A stretch of DNA of 64,000 nt from a bacterium SCSIO 12643 (GTDB taxonomy: Bacteria > Bacteroidota > Bacteroidia > Flavobacteriales_G > Salibacteraceae): assembly GCA_024398135.1 (NCBI GenBank), contig CP073750.1, positions 3,720,001-3,784,000 of the forward strand. Direction: 5' to 3'. The notes beneath the pieces are model-generated. The model made no database searches, was not told the origin of the DNA, and was given only the letters and a program-made list of their open reading frames with translations. The translations under genes and the position numbers were made by a program. The stretch's first letter is position 1. Every line of letters begins with the position of its first letter. Positions 63,266 through 64,000 of the stretch are shown one piece after another.

Positions 63266-64000
63266 TTAGATGTGAATACACTCATCGTAAGCATCAGCAG
63301 CAGCTTCCATAATCGCTTCACTCATAGTTGGGTGAGGATAAACAGTAGTGATGATTTCGTGTCCGGTAGTTTCCAGTTTACGGATTGAAACTAAATCAGC
63401 CACCATTTCAGTTACATTATAACCGATCATATGACCACCTAATAACTCTCCGTACTTTGCATCAAAGATCAATTTAACGAAACCTTCGTTATGACCTGCA
63501 GCAGATGCTTTACCTGATGCAGAGAATGGGAATTTACCTACTTTGATATCGTAACCAGCTTCTTTAGCCGCTTTTTCTGTCATACCTACAGAAGCGATTT
63601 CAGGAGTAGTATAAGTACATCCAGGGATGTTTCCTTTATCGATTGGTTTTGGATCTAACCCGGCCATTTTCTCAACAGCAACGATTCCTTCGTGTGATGC
63701 CACGTGAGCTAGAGCAGCACCAGGAACGATGTCACCAATTGCCCAAACACCAGGAATGTTAGTTTGACCATACTCGTCAACCAATACTTTTCCTCCGTCA
63801 GTTGCTACACCTACATCTTCTAAACCGATGTTTTCAATATTAGAAACTACACCTACAGCAGAAAGAACAACATCAGCATTTACAACTTCTTCGCCTTTCT
63901 TAGTTTTGATCGTCACTTTACATTGATCACCAGAAGTATCTACTGATTCCACAGAAGAGTTAACCATCACTTTCATTTTTGATTTCTTAAATGAACGTGC
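63266..64000 (-). CDS. lpdA: dihydrolipoyl dehydrogenase, N-terminal part outside the window
   Basis: The frame is open to the window edge; the visible 244 residues are the C-terminal half of the flavin-disulfide reductase. Typical parts: SAVGVVSNIENIGLEDVGVA, GVWAIGDIVPGAALAHVASH (FAD-binding), IPGCTYTTPEIASVGMTEKA, SASGKASAAGHNEGFVKLIF, and near the C-terminus TTVYPHPTMSEAIMEAA, the catalytic His-Glu pair (HP...E). It oxidises dihydrolipoamide of the pyruvate, 2-oxoglutarate or branched-chain complexes. Confidence 0.95.
   Translation of the reverse strand, partial: ARSFKKSKMKVMVNSSVESVDTSGDQCKVTIKTKKGEEVVNADVVLSAVGVVSNIENIGLEDVGVATDGGKVLVDEYGQTNIPGVWAIGDIVPGAALAHVASHEGIVAVEKMAGLDPKPIDKGNIPGCTYTTPEIASVGMTEKAAKEAGYDIKVGKFPFSASGKASAAGHNEGFVKLIFDAKYGELLGGHMIGYNVTEMVADLVSIRKLETTGHEIITTVYPHPTMSEAIMEAAADAYDECIHI

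Overview
The window looks like chromosome from a Bacteroidota bacterium, most likely order Flavobacteriales. The DNA is AT-rich. There are type IX secretion (T9SS) C-terminal sorting domains at 12591-14135 and in a remnant near 2170-2450. Candidate promoters carry the Bacteroidota -7 box TAnnTTTG, and most exported proteins have lipoboxes or end as outer-membrane barrels. I found no tRNA, rRNA, CRISPR array, transposase or integrase gene.

Layout. 1-5150 is a loose accessory stretch: a DJ-1/PfpI-like lipoprotein, decayed gene pieces (M23 peptidase, T9SS protein), an acyl-CoA thioesterase, a CPBP membrane protease and a serine hydrolase, with two inverted-repeat elements of about 94 bp around the CPBP gene. 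5221-19987 is mostly ordinary: PDZ-hydrolase, AraC and LysR regulators, SDR, KatG, a delta-60 repeat T9SS protein, LLM oxidoreductase, DEDDh/GIY-YIG nuclease and a PlsC acyltransferase. 19984-28800 is a minus-strand thiamine operon (TPP riboswitch, thiS-thiC-thiE/tenI-thiD-thiE-thiG-thiH ... thiF/moeB). Between thiH and thiF lie two gene units (an orphan secreted protein and a ParDE toxin-antitoxin pair), each followed by an attC-like inverted repeat. 28880-35640 carries a subclass B1-type metallo-beta-lactamase, a SIMPL protein, envelope proteins, an S41 protease, an AraC regulator with an isochorismatase-family hydrolase, and a DinB-like protein.

35684-46781 is the main accessory island: small orphan genes in overlapping order, including SUFU-like and Imm35/YrhB-like proteins that resemble polymorphic-toxin immunity proteins, then a HEPN-like gene, then a small minus-strand gene with an elaborate leader. 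In that leader three copies of one about 10-nt sequence can form mutually exclusive helices (A:B or B:C), and copy C contains the start codon. Next comes a two-gene pair, a NACHT NTPase and a sacsin-type GHKL ATPase with a C-terminal DUF3883/PD-(D/E)XK-like domain, which looks like an undescribed anti-phage or conflict system.

46886-64000 returns to housekeeping and envelope genes: inositol monophosphatase, YggS, DUF1015, 3-hydroxybutyryl-CoA dehydrogenase, a CsgG-TPR-SH3b protein, a RhlE-type helicase, FdhD, formate-THF ligase, MoeA, TruC-like pseudouridine synthase, outer-membrane barrels, a TonB-like protein and the C-terminal part of dihydrolipoyl dehydrogenase, cut by the window edge.

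All functional calls come from reading motifs by eye. No database search was run.
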